Source: Salinadaptatus halalkaliphilus
GTDB lineage: Archaea > Halobacteriota > Halobacteria > Halobacteriales > Natrialbaceae
Length of the DNA: 64,000 nt
Direction: 5' to 3'
Assembly: GCF_006543045.1 (NCBI RefSeq)
Contig: NZ_RBZW01000055.1
Coordinates: forward strand, 62,001 to 126,000
In this document: piece by piece, positions 45,843 to 55,129 of the stretch
Numbering within the stretch: position 1 is the first letter of the stretch
Layout of the letters: each line of letters opens with the position of its first letter
The notes under the pieces: generated by a model
Database searches by the model: none
Seen by the model: only the letters and a program-made list of their open reading frames with translations
Told to the model about the DNA's origin: nothing
Position numbers and translations under genes: made by a program

Positions 45843-47441
45843 CTACTCGGGCGTGTAGTCGACGCCGGTGACGTCGACGGTGTGTTCGATCGGGTGCGGA
45901 TCGAAGCCCTCGACCGATTGCCGGGTCGCGGCGATCCGCGCGTAGTAGGTGAGGAACGCGACGGGGACCTCCTCGAGAACGATCCGCTGGATCTCGTCGT
46001 AGAGCTCCTTGCGTTCGTCCCGGTCGAGCGTTCGCCGGCCGCGTTCGATCAGCTCGTCGACGCGTTCGTTTTCGTAGCCGCTGTCGATCAGCGTCTCCGT
46101 CGAGTGGAAGTATCGCAGCATCCGGTCGAGATCGCCGCCCATGATCGTCGCCCAGGACTCGAGCGAGAGATCGAACTCGCCACGCTGTTTCGCGTCGCTC
46201 AGTGCGCCGTAGTCGGTGACGGTAATATCCACGTCGATGCCGACCTGAGCGAGCTGGGACTGAAGAACCTGTCCGATCGTCGGAATCTCGTGGGACTCGT
46301 ACCCCCAGAGGGTGATCTCGAAGCGCTCGCCGTCGCGCGTTCGGACGCCGTCGTCGTCGCGCTCGTCCCACCCCGCTGTATCGAGCAGCCGGTTCGCCGC
46401 CTCGAGATCGAAGTCGTGGCCCTCGAGGTCGTCGTTGGGCCAGTGGGCCATCGTCGGCGAGACCGGGCCGACGGCGGGTTCGGTCAGGCCCTCGAGTGGC
46501 CCCTCGACGATCGCCTCACGGTCGATCGCGAGGCTGACCGCCCGTCGCGTCTCGCGGTCGTCGAATGGCGCTCGAGCGTTGTTGAACACCAGAAATCGCA
46601 TCCGCGGCACGTCGTAGACGTGGAGGTCGACGGCGTCGTCCTCACGCAGCGTCGGGACCGACGACTCCGCGATCGCGCGGCCGAGCTGGAGCTCGTCGTT
46701 CTGGAGTTTGAGCGATCGCGTCTGGTCGTCGTGGACGTACTCGTAGACGACCCGCTCGATCGCTGGCGGTTCCCCGTAATAGTCGTCGAATCGCGAGGCG
46801 GTCAAGCGCTCGCCCTGTTGCCAGGAATCGAATCGGAACGGTCCCGCGCCGATGGGCTCGACGACCTCGTCGCCGTCGACCGAATCGGGGCTGAGGATCC
46901 AGGCCGGATCGAGCGTGAGATACCCCAACAGCGGGGCAAACGGTTCCGTCGTCGCGATCTCGAGCCGACGATCCCCGGTCGCTTCGACCGAGTCGATCGG
47001 CACCGGCTCGAAGTCCTCGGCCTCGGCGAACGCCCTCGAGAGCGACCACTCGACCGCTGTGGCGTCGACCGGCGATCCGTCGTGGAAGGTCGCATCCTCG
47101 TCGAGGTCGAACGTCCAGACGCGGTCTTCCTCACCGACGGCCCACGACTGGGCTATCCCCGGGACGAACTCCGCGTCGTGGGTCAAGTGGACGAGCGGTT
47201 CGAATAGTTGGGTGCGACGTGCGATACCGGTCTGGACGGGGTCGACCGAATCGAGTACCGGCCACGCCAGCCCGACCCGCAGCTCCGAGCGTGAGCCGGC
47301 GGCCCCACCACCGCTGAGACAGCCAGCGAGAGCGGCGACGCCACCGCCGACGCTCGACAACACTCCCCGTCTCGTCGAAACAGCCGTTTCGAGGCCACGC
47401 TCGAGTGAGGACTCCGTCGTTGGTGATCGCTTCCCCGTCAT
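45843..47441 (-). CDS. ABC transporter substrate-binding lipoprotein (peptide/nickel family), first copy
   Basis: A 532-residue family-5 solute-binding protein, first gene of the importer operon. N-terminal TRRGVLSSVGGG and a lipobox L-A-G-C (about 40) indicate Tat export and lipid anchoring. It shows the family features ATFHDGSPVDATAVEWSLS, PIGAGPFRFDSW and TRRAVSLAIDREAIVEG. Together with the neighbouring copy it gives one transporter two receptors. Upstream is an AT-rich promoter (about 47445-47510) in a 413-bp divergent region. Confidence 0.94.
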   Translation of the reverse strand: MTGKRSPTTESSLERGLETAVSTRRGVLSSVGGGVAALAGCLSGGGAAGSRSELRVGLAWPVLDSVDPVQTGIARRTQLFEPLVHLTHDAEFVPGIAQSWAVGEEDRVWTFDLDEDATFHDGSPVDATAVEWSLSRAFAEAEDFEPVPIDSVEATGDRRLEIATTEPFAPLLGYLTLDPAWILSPDSVDGDEVVEPIGAGPFRFDSWQQGERLTASRFDDYYGEPPAIERVVYEYVHDDQTRSLKLQNDELQLGRAIAESSVPTLREDDAVDLHVYDVPRMRFLVFNNARAPFDDRETRRAVSLAIDREAIVEGPLEGLTEPAVGPVSPTMAHWPNDDLEGHDFDLEAANRLLDTAGWDERDDDGVRTRDGERFEITLWGYESHEIPTIGQVLQSQLAQVGIDVDITVTDYGALSDAKQRGEFDLSLESWATIMGGDLDRMLRYFHSTETLIDSGYENERVDELIERGRRTLDRDERKELYDEIQRIVLEEVPVAFLTYYARIAATRQSVEGFDPHPIEHTVDVTGVDYTPE

Positions 47442-47854
47442 CGTTTGGTAATAAAATTAACCCTATTATCAATAAGGCTTGTTAAAATATTGTCTATAGT
47501 TACTATTTGGAGGGCGTTCCGACGAGGTCGACGACAGCGGACTAATTGACTTACCATTTGGCAACCTTAGTTTCACTAGATAAAATTCACTTGATAAACG
47601 TTGTGATACGAGGGCAATCTGTCCGGTGACCGTGATGGATGCCCACAGATCGGATCGGTGGGGTGGCGGCTGGAATCCGGAATCGTGATCGGTCGGTAAA
47701 AAATCGGTTCGGATCACTGGTAGTTGGACCCGGCCCGCGTCCACCAGTACGAGGAGTGGTGCTGATCCGACCGCGATCCGTCGCAGTGTCGCCCCGCGAC
47801 CGGGTGACAGCCTGGAGGCGGTATTTTCACCCGCCGGGAATTACGGACCGGGTT
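47442..47854. promoter_or_regulatory. Divergent intergenic region between the peptide/nickel importer operon and an HTH-10 regulator
   Basis: Left part (47442-47610) is AT-rich, with TATA-like runs on both strands (taataaaattaac; ttaaaatattg), and probably carries the operon promoter. Right part is GC-rich and ends in a small hairpin, GGCGG/CCGCC (47816-47835), 19 bp before the regulator's ATG. No protein gene is convincing within it; a 5' extension of the downstream frame to 47639 is Arg/Pro-rich and not like the family. Confidence 0.4.
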
Positions 47855-48535
47855 ATGAGCACGGACGCGGTAGATCCATCTATGTCAGGGTTTCGTGCAA
47901 CCGTCGTCGTCCACGATCCGGGCCAGTGTCCAGTGGCCGCCGTCTCGACGACCAGTGCCGAGTCGATCGACTCGGTTCACCGAACGCGACCGGAAGCTGA
48001 CGGCGAACCGGTCGTCGAAGAGTTCAGCGCCAGCCCCGAGACGCCCCAGTCGGCGGTCGAGTCGGCAGCCGATGCGGAGCTAATGCCAGTCCAACACACC
48101 GATCAAGAGGTCGTCTATCGCTTCGAACGCGACGGAAGCGACGCCTGTGCCTGCGAGGTCGTCGAAGAGACCGGCACGCCGATCGGCTCCGTTCGCGCAC
48201 AAGACGGCTCGTTGCTCATCTCCTTTCGCACGTTCGAGCTCGATGCGGTCGCCGAAATCGTCGACGACCTCCGAGCGCAGTTCGACGGCGTCATCGTCGA
48301 AGAACTCGCACAGGATCACGCCGGCTCGAGCGACCGCGTCGTCGTCGACCGCGACGTGTTGACGACGCGCCAGCGAGAGATCATCGATACCGCCCACGAA
48401 CTGGGATATTTCGATTATCCGAAAGGCGCGAACGCGAGCGAAGTCGCCGACGAACTCGGCGTCGCCCGCTCGACGTTCACCGAACACCTCGCGGCTGCCG
48501 AGACGAAACTGCTGGACGCGATCCTCGAGTCCTAA
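47855..48535 (+). CDS. HTH-10 (Bat-type) transcriptional regulator
   Basis: A 226-residue regulator of the haloarchaeal bacterioopsin-activator/DmsR family. Residues about 8-155 form the sensor-like N-terminal domain (FRATVVVHDPGQCPVAAVS), and about 165-226 the HTH-10 domain (LTTRQREIIDTAHELGYFDY, GVARSTFTEHLAAAETKLLD). It has a possible metal or redox ligand pair C-A-C (about 108-110). ATG 47855; ATG 47882 is an alternative. Its position opposite the importer operon makes it a candidate regulator of that operon. Confidence 0.9.
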   Translation: MSTDAVDPSMSGFRATVVVHDPGQCPVAAVSTTSAESIDSVHRTRPEADGEPVVEEFSASPETPQSAVESAADAELMPVQHTDQEVVYRFERDGSDACACEVVEETGTPIGSVRAQDGSLLISFRTFELDAVAEIVDDLRAQFDGVIVEELAQDHAGSSDRVVVDRDVLTTRQREIIDTAHELGYFDYPKGANASEVADELGVARSTFTEHLAAAETKLLDAILES

Positions 48536-48681
48536 GCGGTGGGATACGAGCGGCCAGCGCCGCCGTCGGTCGGTTGGTACCGCGTCGAATACGACCGGCG
48601 ATGACGGAGGTTTCTTCGTCGAGAGCGTTATTTTAGAGCGGGAATTTATTACGTTTCCGTTCATTCGACGGGGTAACAAGG

Positions 48682-51249
48682 ATGCTCCGGAGAGTAATAC
48701 CAAGTACTATTCGACGCAGTTATGCATTGAAATTTATGATCGCACTGTTCGTTCTCGGGCTGACCGTCGGTGCGGTCGGCTACGCCGGGACGGAGCTCAT
48801 CGCACAGGAGACCGAAGCGCAAACGTTCGATCAGCAGGCCGAGTTCGCCGCCCAAGAAGCGGAGAACATCCAGAACCTCCACGAACGAAATAGGCTCGTT
48901 ACCGAGTCGATCGCGACATCAGACGTGGTCGTCTCCGACGCGGCAAACGGATCGTCCGAACAGATAACGACCTATCTCGAGGGCGAACGTGATCGACACG
49001 ACGGCGCCGAAAATATCCACATCGTCGACGTCGACGACGGGGTGGTAGTCTCCAGTACGGATCCGGCACTCGTCGATACCGAACTTGCAGACGTCCATAC
49101 GGGCTGGGCCGAGCTAGACGCCGAGGCGACGGTCGACGATAGCGGATTCGTCGTTGGCGAAACTCAGTTCCTCGGCGAGTATACCGACCCCAACGGCGAG
49201 TACGTCGTCGGCTACGCGGCACCGATCCCAGACGGCGAGGACGGCGTTTCCGATCGCGTCGCCGTCTATGCCGTCGGTCTCGAGCCCTTCGGTGAAGAGC
49301 TGATCGAGAACGATGGCCAGATATCGTATCTCGTCAACCCGGCCAACAACCGCATCCTGATGGATCCCACGGGCGAATCGCTGTGGCACACCTACCGTGA
49401 CGGAAGCGCGCTCATCGAGGAATCGAGCTCCCACTCGATCGGAACGCCGGGCGATAACCTCGCTGGCTCGATCGCGGCGGCAAACGAGGGCGAGGGATAC
49501 GAAACCGAAGCCTACATCGCGTCCTACGGTGAGTTGCCCGGCGACACCGGCTGGTACGTCGTCCATCACACCCCAGAAGACGACGCGCTCGGATTCGTCC
49601 ACACCGTCCAGCAGTACGGCCTCTATGCCTCCGCAGCCGGCATTCTCGGTGTCGTCTTACTCGGTGGCATCGTCGGTCGAAACACCTCCAAGTCGATCAA
49701 TCGGCTCCGACGCAAGGCCGAACGGATGGGCGAGGGCGACCTCGAGGTCGAGTTCGAATCCAAACGCGTCGACAGTATCGGGCAACTCTACGACGAGTTT
49801 GGGGCCATGCGTGATTCGCTACAAGACCAGATCCGGACGGTCGAGCTCGCTCGAGAAGAGGCCGAACAGGCACGCGAAGAGACCGAACGAGTCAACCACG
49901 AACTCGAGCGGAAAGCCGACGAGTACCGCGAAGTGATGCAGGCGTGTGCCGAGGGCGATTTCACGACGCGCATGGATCCCGAGACCGACAACGAATCGAT
50001 GCGCGAGATCGCGACGGAGTTCAACGCGATGATCGGCGACATCGAGCGAACGACGGCCCAGCTCACGCGCTTTGCCAACGACGTCGCCGTCGCTTCCGAA
50101 CAGGTCACGGCGAGTTCCGAGAGCGTCAGATCCGCCTCGATCCAGGTGACCGACTCCATCCAGGAAATCTCCGACGGTGCCGAACGACAAAACGACAGCC
50201 TCCAGGCGGTCAACCAGGAGATGAACGGGCTGTCGACGACGATCGAGCAGATTGCCTCCGCGTCCAACGAGGTGGCAGACGTCGCAGAACGAACCGCACA
50301 GGCCGGCACTCGCGGCCGCGAGGCAGCACAGGCGGCGATCGATGGGATGTCCGAAATCGAAGCCGAATCCGACGCTGCCGTCGAGGAGATCGAGCAACTC
50401 CAGCGTGAAGTCGAACAGATCGACGAGCTCCTCGAGTTCATCAGCGAGATCGCCGAGCAGACCAACATGCTCGCGTTGAACGCCAACATCGAAGCCTCCC
50501 GATCGACCGAGTCGAACGACGGATTCGCAACGGTCGCCGCCGAAGTCAAAGAGCTCGCCGAGGAGACCAAATCCGCCGCCGACGACATCGAAGGGCGCCT
50601 CGAACGGATCGAAACCCAAACCGAGCAAGCAGCGAGCGAAGTTCGACTGACCAGCGACCGGGTCGCCGAACACACGACGTCGGTCGAGCGTGCGGCTACG
50701 GCACTCGACGAAATCGCCGAGTACGCCGGCGAAACGAACGATGGCGTCCAGGAGATTTCGGCCGCAAGCCAACAACAGGCGGCCTCGACACAGGAGGTCG
50801 TCTCGATGATCGACGAAGCGGCGACAATTTCCGAAGAGACGACCGTCGAAGCCGAAAACGTCGCCGCTGCAGCCGAAGAGCAGACCTCCGCGCTCGTCGA
50901 GGTAACCGACAGCGTCAACGACCTCTCCGACCAGGCGACCCAGCTCTCGGAAGCGCTCGACCGGTTCGATACCGACATCGATATCGCGAGCGGCCAGACC
51001 GACATCCTCGACGCCGTCGAAACGCAGGCCGGTACCGACCACCCCGAGTTAGACGAGCCGACCGGCACCGTAACGACTCCCAACGCGGATTCCGACAGTG
51101 GCACCGAACTCGAGTGGGTAGAACCACCGGACTTCGCGGACGAGCTGACGGATACGTCGGACGAGCCGGACGAGACGGCAGAGACCGACGCTGGACGTGA
51201 TCACCCACCGGCGACTGACGACCCAGCAGCGACCGAAGACGAGCCGTGA
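48682..51249 (+). CDS. Methyl-accepting chemotaxis/phototaxis transducer (Htr type)
   Basis: An 855-residue transducer. TM1 is about 16-37, an extracellular Cache-like sensor about 45-305 (GYAAPIPDGEDGVSDRVAVY), TM2 about 311-333, HAMP about 335-390 with a second HAMP-like part (about 400-465), then the long coiled-coil signalling domain with its tip at about 585-612 (EQTNMLALNANIEAS) contacting CheA/CheW. The C-terminal tail (about 770-855) is acidic and disordered. The chemoeffector is unknown and no che genes are adjacent. The ATG follows an AAGGA ribosome-binding-like element. Confidence 0.96.
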   Translation: MLRRVIPSTIRRSYALKFMIALFVLGLTVGAVGYAGTELIAQETEAQTFDQQAEFAAQEAENIQNLHERNRLVTESIATSDVVVSDAANGSSEQITTYLEGERDRHDGAENIHIVDVDDGVVVSSTDPALVDTELADVHTGWAELDAEATVDDSGFVVGETQFLGEYTDPNGEYVVGYAAPIPDGEDGVSDRVAVYAVGLEPFGEELIENDGQISYLVNPANNRILMDPTGESLWHTYRDGSALIEESSSHSIGTPGDNLAGSIAAANEGEGYETEAYIASYGELPGDTGWYVVHHTPEDDALGFVHTVQQYGLYASAAGILGVVLLGGIVGRNTSKSINRLRRKAERMGEGDLEVEFESKRVDSIGQLYDEFGAMRDSLQDQIRTVELAREEAEQAREETERVNHELERKADEYREVMQACAEGDFTTRMDPETDNESMREIATEFNAMIGDIERTTAQLTRFANDVAVASEQVTASSESVRSASIQVTDSIQEISDGAERQNDSLQAVNQEMNGLSTTIEQIASASNEVADVAERTAQAGTRGREAAQAAIDGMSEIEAESDAAVEEIEQLQREVEQIDELLEFISEIAEQTNMLALNANIEASRSTESNDGFATVAAEVKELAEETKSAADDIEGRLERIETQTEQAASEVRLTSDRVAEHTTSVERAATALDEIAEYAGETNDGVQEISAASQQQAASTQEVVSMIDEAATISEETTVEAENVAAAAEEQTSALVEVTDSVNDLSDQATQLSEALDRFDTDIDIASGQTDILDAVETQAGTDHPELDEPTGTVTTPNADSDSGTELEWVEPPDFADELTDTSDEPDETAETDAGRDHPPATDDPAATEDEP

Positions 51250-51307
51250 CAGCCTCGACGGCCTGACGGGACACGGTTGCGCCGGAAACGACGGACAGCA
51301 GTCCGTG

Positions 51308-51745
51308 TCAGTGGGCGACCATAACCGTCCGTTCGGTCTCGAGGATGACTTCTTGGCTGACGCTGCCGAAGACGGCTTTGCCGACGGGTGAGCGTTTGCG
51401 TGATCCGAGGATGATCGCGTCGACGTCGTTCTCACGGGCGATGTGGAGAATGCCGTCGGCGGCATCACCGACCATCCGCTGGAAATCGGTCTCGACGCCA
51501 GCATCCTCGAGGCGACGTGTGGTCTGTTCGACGGCGTCGGGTGTGCCACGGAGTTCCGGTAGCGACTCGTTGATATCCTCGATAACGGTCGCCCCGGCTT
51601 CGTCCGGAACGGTGTCGATCTCTTCGACGACGTGAAGCAGCGTGACCGACAGTTCGTCGGCGTCACCCGGTAACGAGAGCAACGTGTCGACCTGTTCGTC
51701 CGCGCGCTGTTTGTCCTCGTCGAGAGGGATGAGAACGGAGTACAT
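51308..51745 (-). CDS. Universal stress protein UspA family
   Basis: A 145-residue single-domain USP. The N-terminus MYSVLIPLDED and the C-terminal ATP-binding-like G-S-R-K-R-S-P-V-G-K-A-V-F-G-S-V-S motif (about 116-132) fit ATP-binding Usp proteins; a DAIILGS strand precedes it. Cytoplasmic, role in stress tolerance unclear. It lies 100 bp downstream of the MFS gene on the same strand. Confidence 0.93.
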   Translation of the reverse strand: MYSVLIPLDEDKQRADEQVDTLLSLPGDADELSVTLLHVVEEIDTVPDEAGATVIEDINESLPELRGTPDAVEQTTRRLEDAGVETDFQRMVGDAADGILHIARENDVDAIILGSRKRSPVGKAVFGSVSQEVILETERTVMVAH

Positions 51746-51845
51746 ACACGATGCTGTGTCGTCCCATCCAATATACGTGGCGGTCTCTCGGGTAACGTAC
51801 TGCGGCGTCGGGCTCGAGGGACGCTCGCCGGATCCTCGTAGACGG

Positions 51846-53102
51846 TCAGCTGCCAGTGGTCCGACGGAGAAGGAATGTTACCGTCGCACCGATCGCCGCG
51901 ATCGTCCCGAGGACGACGAACAGCTCGCTTGGACCGGCGTACGTGAGGACGAAGCCGGCGAGGCTAGCCCCGAGTGCACCGATACCGAAGATCGCGAGAA
52001 ACGTGTAGCCGAACGAGAGACCACGCGTGCCCGGCGAGGAGTATTTCGCGACCGCCGCCTGCTGGAGCGGCTGGATCGTAAAGAGTGCAACACCGAGCAA
52101 CAGCGAGACCACGAGAAAGGACGCAGTCGAGCCACTGGCGGGGACGAAAAGCAACGCAAGCACCGCAAGCGTCGAGAGGACGCCTACGAGCGCGCGTTCG
52201 ACGGCGATCCGATCTGCGAGCTGACCGCCGAGGTACTGACCGACGACGCCGAAGATCAAAATGCCGACGTAGAAGTACCGTGCGAGGTCGAACTCTGCGG
52301 CGTATGGGCTATCAGGGTCGATCAAATCGACGTCGACGAGCCCCGCGAGGACGTCGCTCAACAGGTCCGGAAGGAACGTGAGAAACGCACGGTAGTAGAG
52401 GCCGCTCATCATGACGATGACGATCACTAACCCGAACGCGACCGTCGCGAGCCGCCGCGTGTCCTCGAGGACGGTCCCCAGCGAGACGTGCCCTTTCGTG
52501 TCGTTGGAGCCGGCATCGCCGCCGTCGGCCGCGGTTGCGGTCTCCGTTTTCCCAGGCGCGATATCGACGAAGAGCCCGAGAACGAGGACGACGAGAGCAG
52601 GAATGGCGAGGACGATCGAGACGACACGCCAGTCGAACCAGAGCAACAACAACGCAGTCGCAAGCGGGCCGAGTGCGATGCCGAGGTTGCCCCCGATCCC
52701 GTGATAGCCGAGTGCGATGCCCGTCCGGTCGACGCGTGTCGAGAGCAACGCGAGGCCAGCCGGGTGATAGACGCTCGCCGTGATACCCCAGACAGCGATC
52801 GCGAGTGCGAGCCACAGGATCGACCCCGACAGACCGACCAGGACGAACGAGCCGGCCATGCCGCCGAGGCAGGCCAGAATGAGTGGCTTCGAGCCGTAGC
52901 GGTCGACGAGTACGCCCCCGGGTAACGCGCCGACGCCGAACAGTCCGTACCCGATCGTGACGATCACGCCGAGGGTCGCGGCGGTCGTCGAAAACTCCGC
53001 GAGCCAGACGGTCATCAGGATGGGTATCGACAGCTCGTACGTGTGGACCAGTCCGTGTGCGGCGGCCGTAAAGAGGACGACGCGACGATCCGTTCGCTCC
53101 AT
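51846..53102 (-). CDS. MFS transporter (12 TM)
   Basis: A 418-residue major facilitator. The N-terminal half has TM1 from about residue 7 (VVLFTAAAHGLVHTYELS), with a motif-A-like loop GVLVDRYGSKPLILA (about 65-79); a hydrophilic central loop is Asp/Gly-rich (about 190-220: KTETATAADGGDAGSNDTKG). Start ATG 53102 (MERTDRRVV); the in-frame run upstream to 53564 lies over the VOC gene and is a shadow. Substrate not evident; a sugar or drug transporter is possible. It is divergent from the VOC gene (160 bp). Confidence 0.9.
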   Translation of the reverse strand: MERTDRRVVLFTAAAHGLVHTYELSIPILMTVWLAEFSTTAATLGVIVTIGYGLFGVGALPGGVLVDRYGSKPLILACLGGMAGSFVLVGLSGSILWLALAIAVWGITASVYHPAGLALLSTRVDRTGIALGYHGIGGNLGIALGPLATALLLLWFDWRVVSIVLAIPALVVLVLGLFVDIAPGKTETATAADGGDAGSNDTKGHVSLGTVLEDTRRLATVAFGLVIVIVMMSGLYYRAFLTFLPDLLSDVLAGLVDVDLIDPDSPYAAEFDLARYFYVGILIFGVVGQYLGGQLADRIAVERALVGVLSTLAVLALLFVPASGSTASFLVVSLLLGVALFTIQPLQQAAVAKYSSPGTRGLSFGYTFLAIFGIGALGASLAGFVLTYAGPSELFVVLGTIAAIGATVTFLLRRTTGS

Positions 53103-53261
53103 TCGCTCGAGGCTACTCGTCTCGGATAGCTTAAACGATCGGATATCGGTCGGCTGTTGCCGATTCGGGTATCGCCTCGAGTGACCGTCGAACCGCTCGG
53201 AAGGGGTGCCCTCGAGCCGCGTGCCGGTACCCCTTTTAGGACTGGCCTCATCACCGGTGAT

Positions 53262-53636
53262 ATGGACGTCATTCACACGGCGCTTTGGGTGTCCGACATC
53301 GAACAGACGCGAGCGTTTTACGTCGACGGGCTCGGGCTCACCGAAAACTGGTCGTTCACCGCCGACGACGGCGTCGAAAACGTCTACATCGGCGGCGAGA
53401 ACGCGGAGTTCCAGTTCAAGTACGATCCCGACGGCGGCCCGGCGATCGATCCGGGAACGATGGCACACGTCGCCCTCGGCGTCGAGAGCACCGACGAGAC
53501 GTTCGAACGACTGCAGGAGCGAGCCGATCCGCCGGTTCGCGAAGCACCGACGACGATGGACCACATCGATCGCCGCGTCGCGTTCGTCGCGGATCCGGAC
53601 GGCTACGTCGTCGAACTCGTCGAACGCGTCGAGTAG
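53262..53636 (+). CDS. VOC superfamily protein (glyoxalase I-like)
   Basis: A 124-residue vicinal-oxygen-chelate fold protein with two beta-alpha-beta-beta-beta modules. Motifs: I-H-T-A-L-W-V-S-D-I-E-Q-T-R-A-F-Y (about 4-20) with metal-binding His5; FQFKYDP (Glu/Gln side); MAHVALGVES (His68 or so); VAFVADPDGYVVELVE with the last metal Glu. Glyoxalase I, fosfomycin resistance and extradiol dioxygenase relatives all share this. ATG 53262. Confidence 0.92.
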   Translation: MDVIHTALWVSDIEQTRAFYVDGLGLTENWSFTADDGVENVYIGGENAEFQFKYDPDGGPAIDPGTMAHVALGVESTDETFERLQERADPPVREAPTTMDHIDRRVAFVADPDGYVVELVERVE

Positions 53637-53679
53637 TGTTTCTGTCCGCGCGTGTGGCTGCGCTGGGCCGGGGATAGAA

Positions 53680-54879
53680 TTACGTATCCATGGCAGCCGG
53701 CTTCGAGACGGATGCAGGCGTTTGGATCACGATGACGAGCAATCCCGCAGCCACGACGACGAGTGCAGCGAGCAAGAGCCAGGATGCCCGGTAGCCAACC
53801 GTGTCCGCGAGGAAGCCAAAGGCAGGTGGCGCAAACAGCGCCCCACTGGTCAGTGCGAGCTGGCCGCCGGCGGTGGCACCACCCATCTCGTCTGCGCTGA
53901 CGAGGGTCGCCATGACGGAGTAGTACACGCCGGTATAGCCGAGAACGAAGAAGCCGAGTACAGCAAACGCGAGTGTGGCGCCGACGACCGTCGTGGTCAA
54001 CGCGACGACGACGAACATGCCGGCCCCGGCGAGCGATTGGACGATCAGAATGGCGCCGATACGCGTCCGGGGATCGCCAGGTAGGGTATCGGCGAGCCAT
54101 CCGGTCACGACACGACCGATACTGCCGAACAGTTGGACGAGCGCGAGCACGACGCCACTGTACGCGACCGACGCGCCGATCGACTCCTCGACGTAGAGAA
54201 CAGTGTAGCCGGTCGTCGTAAACAAGGCAGCGCCGAGAAACAGTCCAGCAACCGTCAACAACACGTACGGTCGGTTCGACAGCAGTATTCGAAAGTCCGG
54301 ATAGTCGGCCGTCCCATCGCCGCTCGTATGCGGATAGAGCACGTAAAACCCGAAAGCGACGACGAGACCGAACACCGTGGCGACGACGAATCCCGCCTGC
54401 CAGAACACGATCCCGGCGAGCCCCGTCACCAGCAACGCACTGATGCCGCTCCCGCCGGTAACACCGACCTGCTTGATACCCATCGCAAAGTTCTGCTTGC
54501 CGGGCTGAATGTTGTCGAAGACGGCTTTGTTCGTTCCCGGCATCGCGGTGCCATACAGCGACCCCAACACGAACACTGCAGCCAGTAATAGGGCGTAGGT
54601 GGGCGCACCGGCAACCAGTGCCGTCGCCGTGGCGAGTCCAACGAGTCCGAGCGTCAGCGTGAGCCGTTCGCCGAATCTATCTACCAAGGCACCAAGGGGC
54701 AGCAAGAAGACGGCGTATCCGAACGTGACCATCGTGACCACGATACCGACGGAGAATCGAGAGAGACCGAACGCATCCCGAAAAAACGGCGTCGCAGCGA
54801 ACACAGAATAGTAGCAAACGCTCGCCGAAATTTGCCAGACAGTAATGAGTAAGACGGTTTTCCAGTATGACCAATCCAT
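53680..54879 (-). CDS. MFS transporter (OFA/nitrate or organic-acid-like)
   Basis: A 399-residue facilitator with 12 predicted helices. Motif A is FLLPLGALVDRFGERLTLTL (about 58-77). The G-x-K-Q-V-G-V-T-G-G-S-G segment (about 135-146) and the GMGIKQVG-like stretch before it resemble MFS anion/oxalate-type carriers. The substrate is not known. It is divergent from the TAXI binding-protein gene (250 bp between starts) and tail to tail with the VOC gene (43 bp). Confidence 0.9.
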   Translation of the reverse strand: MDWSYWKTVLLITVWQISASVCYYSVFAATPFFRDAFGLSRFSVGIVVTMVTFGYAVFLLPLGALVDRFGERLTLTLGLVGLATATALVAGAPTYALLLAAVFVLGSLYGTAMPGTNKAVFDNIQPGKQNFAMGIKQVGVTGGSGISALLVTGLAGIVFWQAGFVVATVFGLVVAFGFYVLYPHTSGDGTADYPDFRILLSNRPYVLLTVAGLFLGAALFTTTGYTVLYVEESIGASVAYSGVVLALVQLFGSIGRVVTGWLADTLPGDPRTRIGAILIVQSLAGAGMFVVVALTTTVVGATLAFAVLGFFVLGYTGVYYSVMATLVSADEMGGATAGGQLALTSGALFAPPAFGFLADTVGYRASWLLLAALVVVAAGLLVIVIQTPASVSKPAAMDT

Positions 54880-55129
54880 CGATTGGTGGCCGTTGGATGA
54901 CCGGTCAAAAAAGTGTGCTGCTCTCGGGACTGCAGTAGTGCATCCGGCAAAAAGTTGGTGAAGCCAACAGTATATATGCAGACAACACCCCCGTCATATT
55001 CGGGGACTGTCACCTATTATGATGGAATATCCGTCTTATTACGGGAAGAATGTACATTCGGAATAAATAATCGATGATTGCGGGGTTTAAACAACAGTTT
55101 TTTATACCGGCAATCTGAACGAGTTTTAT
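54880..55129. promoter_or_regulatory. Divergent promoter region between an MFS gene and the TAXI-TRAP operon
   Basis: AT-rich. A TATA-like TATATATG (about 54970) faces the MFS gene, and TTTTTTATACC (55098-55108) stands about 22-32 bp before the TAXI ATG. Two small hairpins: CCCC/GGGG (54987-55003 around gtcatattc) and CCGT/ACGG (55031-55044). No gene is present. Confidence 0.45.

Noticed and set aside
49788-51104. 438-codon minus-strand frame across the chemotaxis transducer
   Set aside because: Ser-rich antisense of the coiled-coil signalling domain; the transducer is intact on the plus strand.
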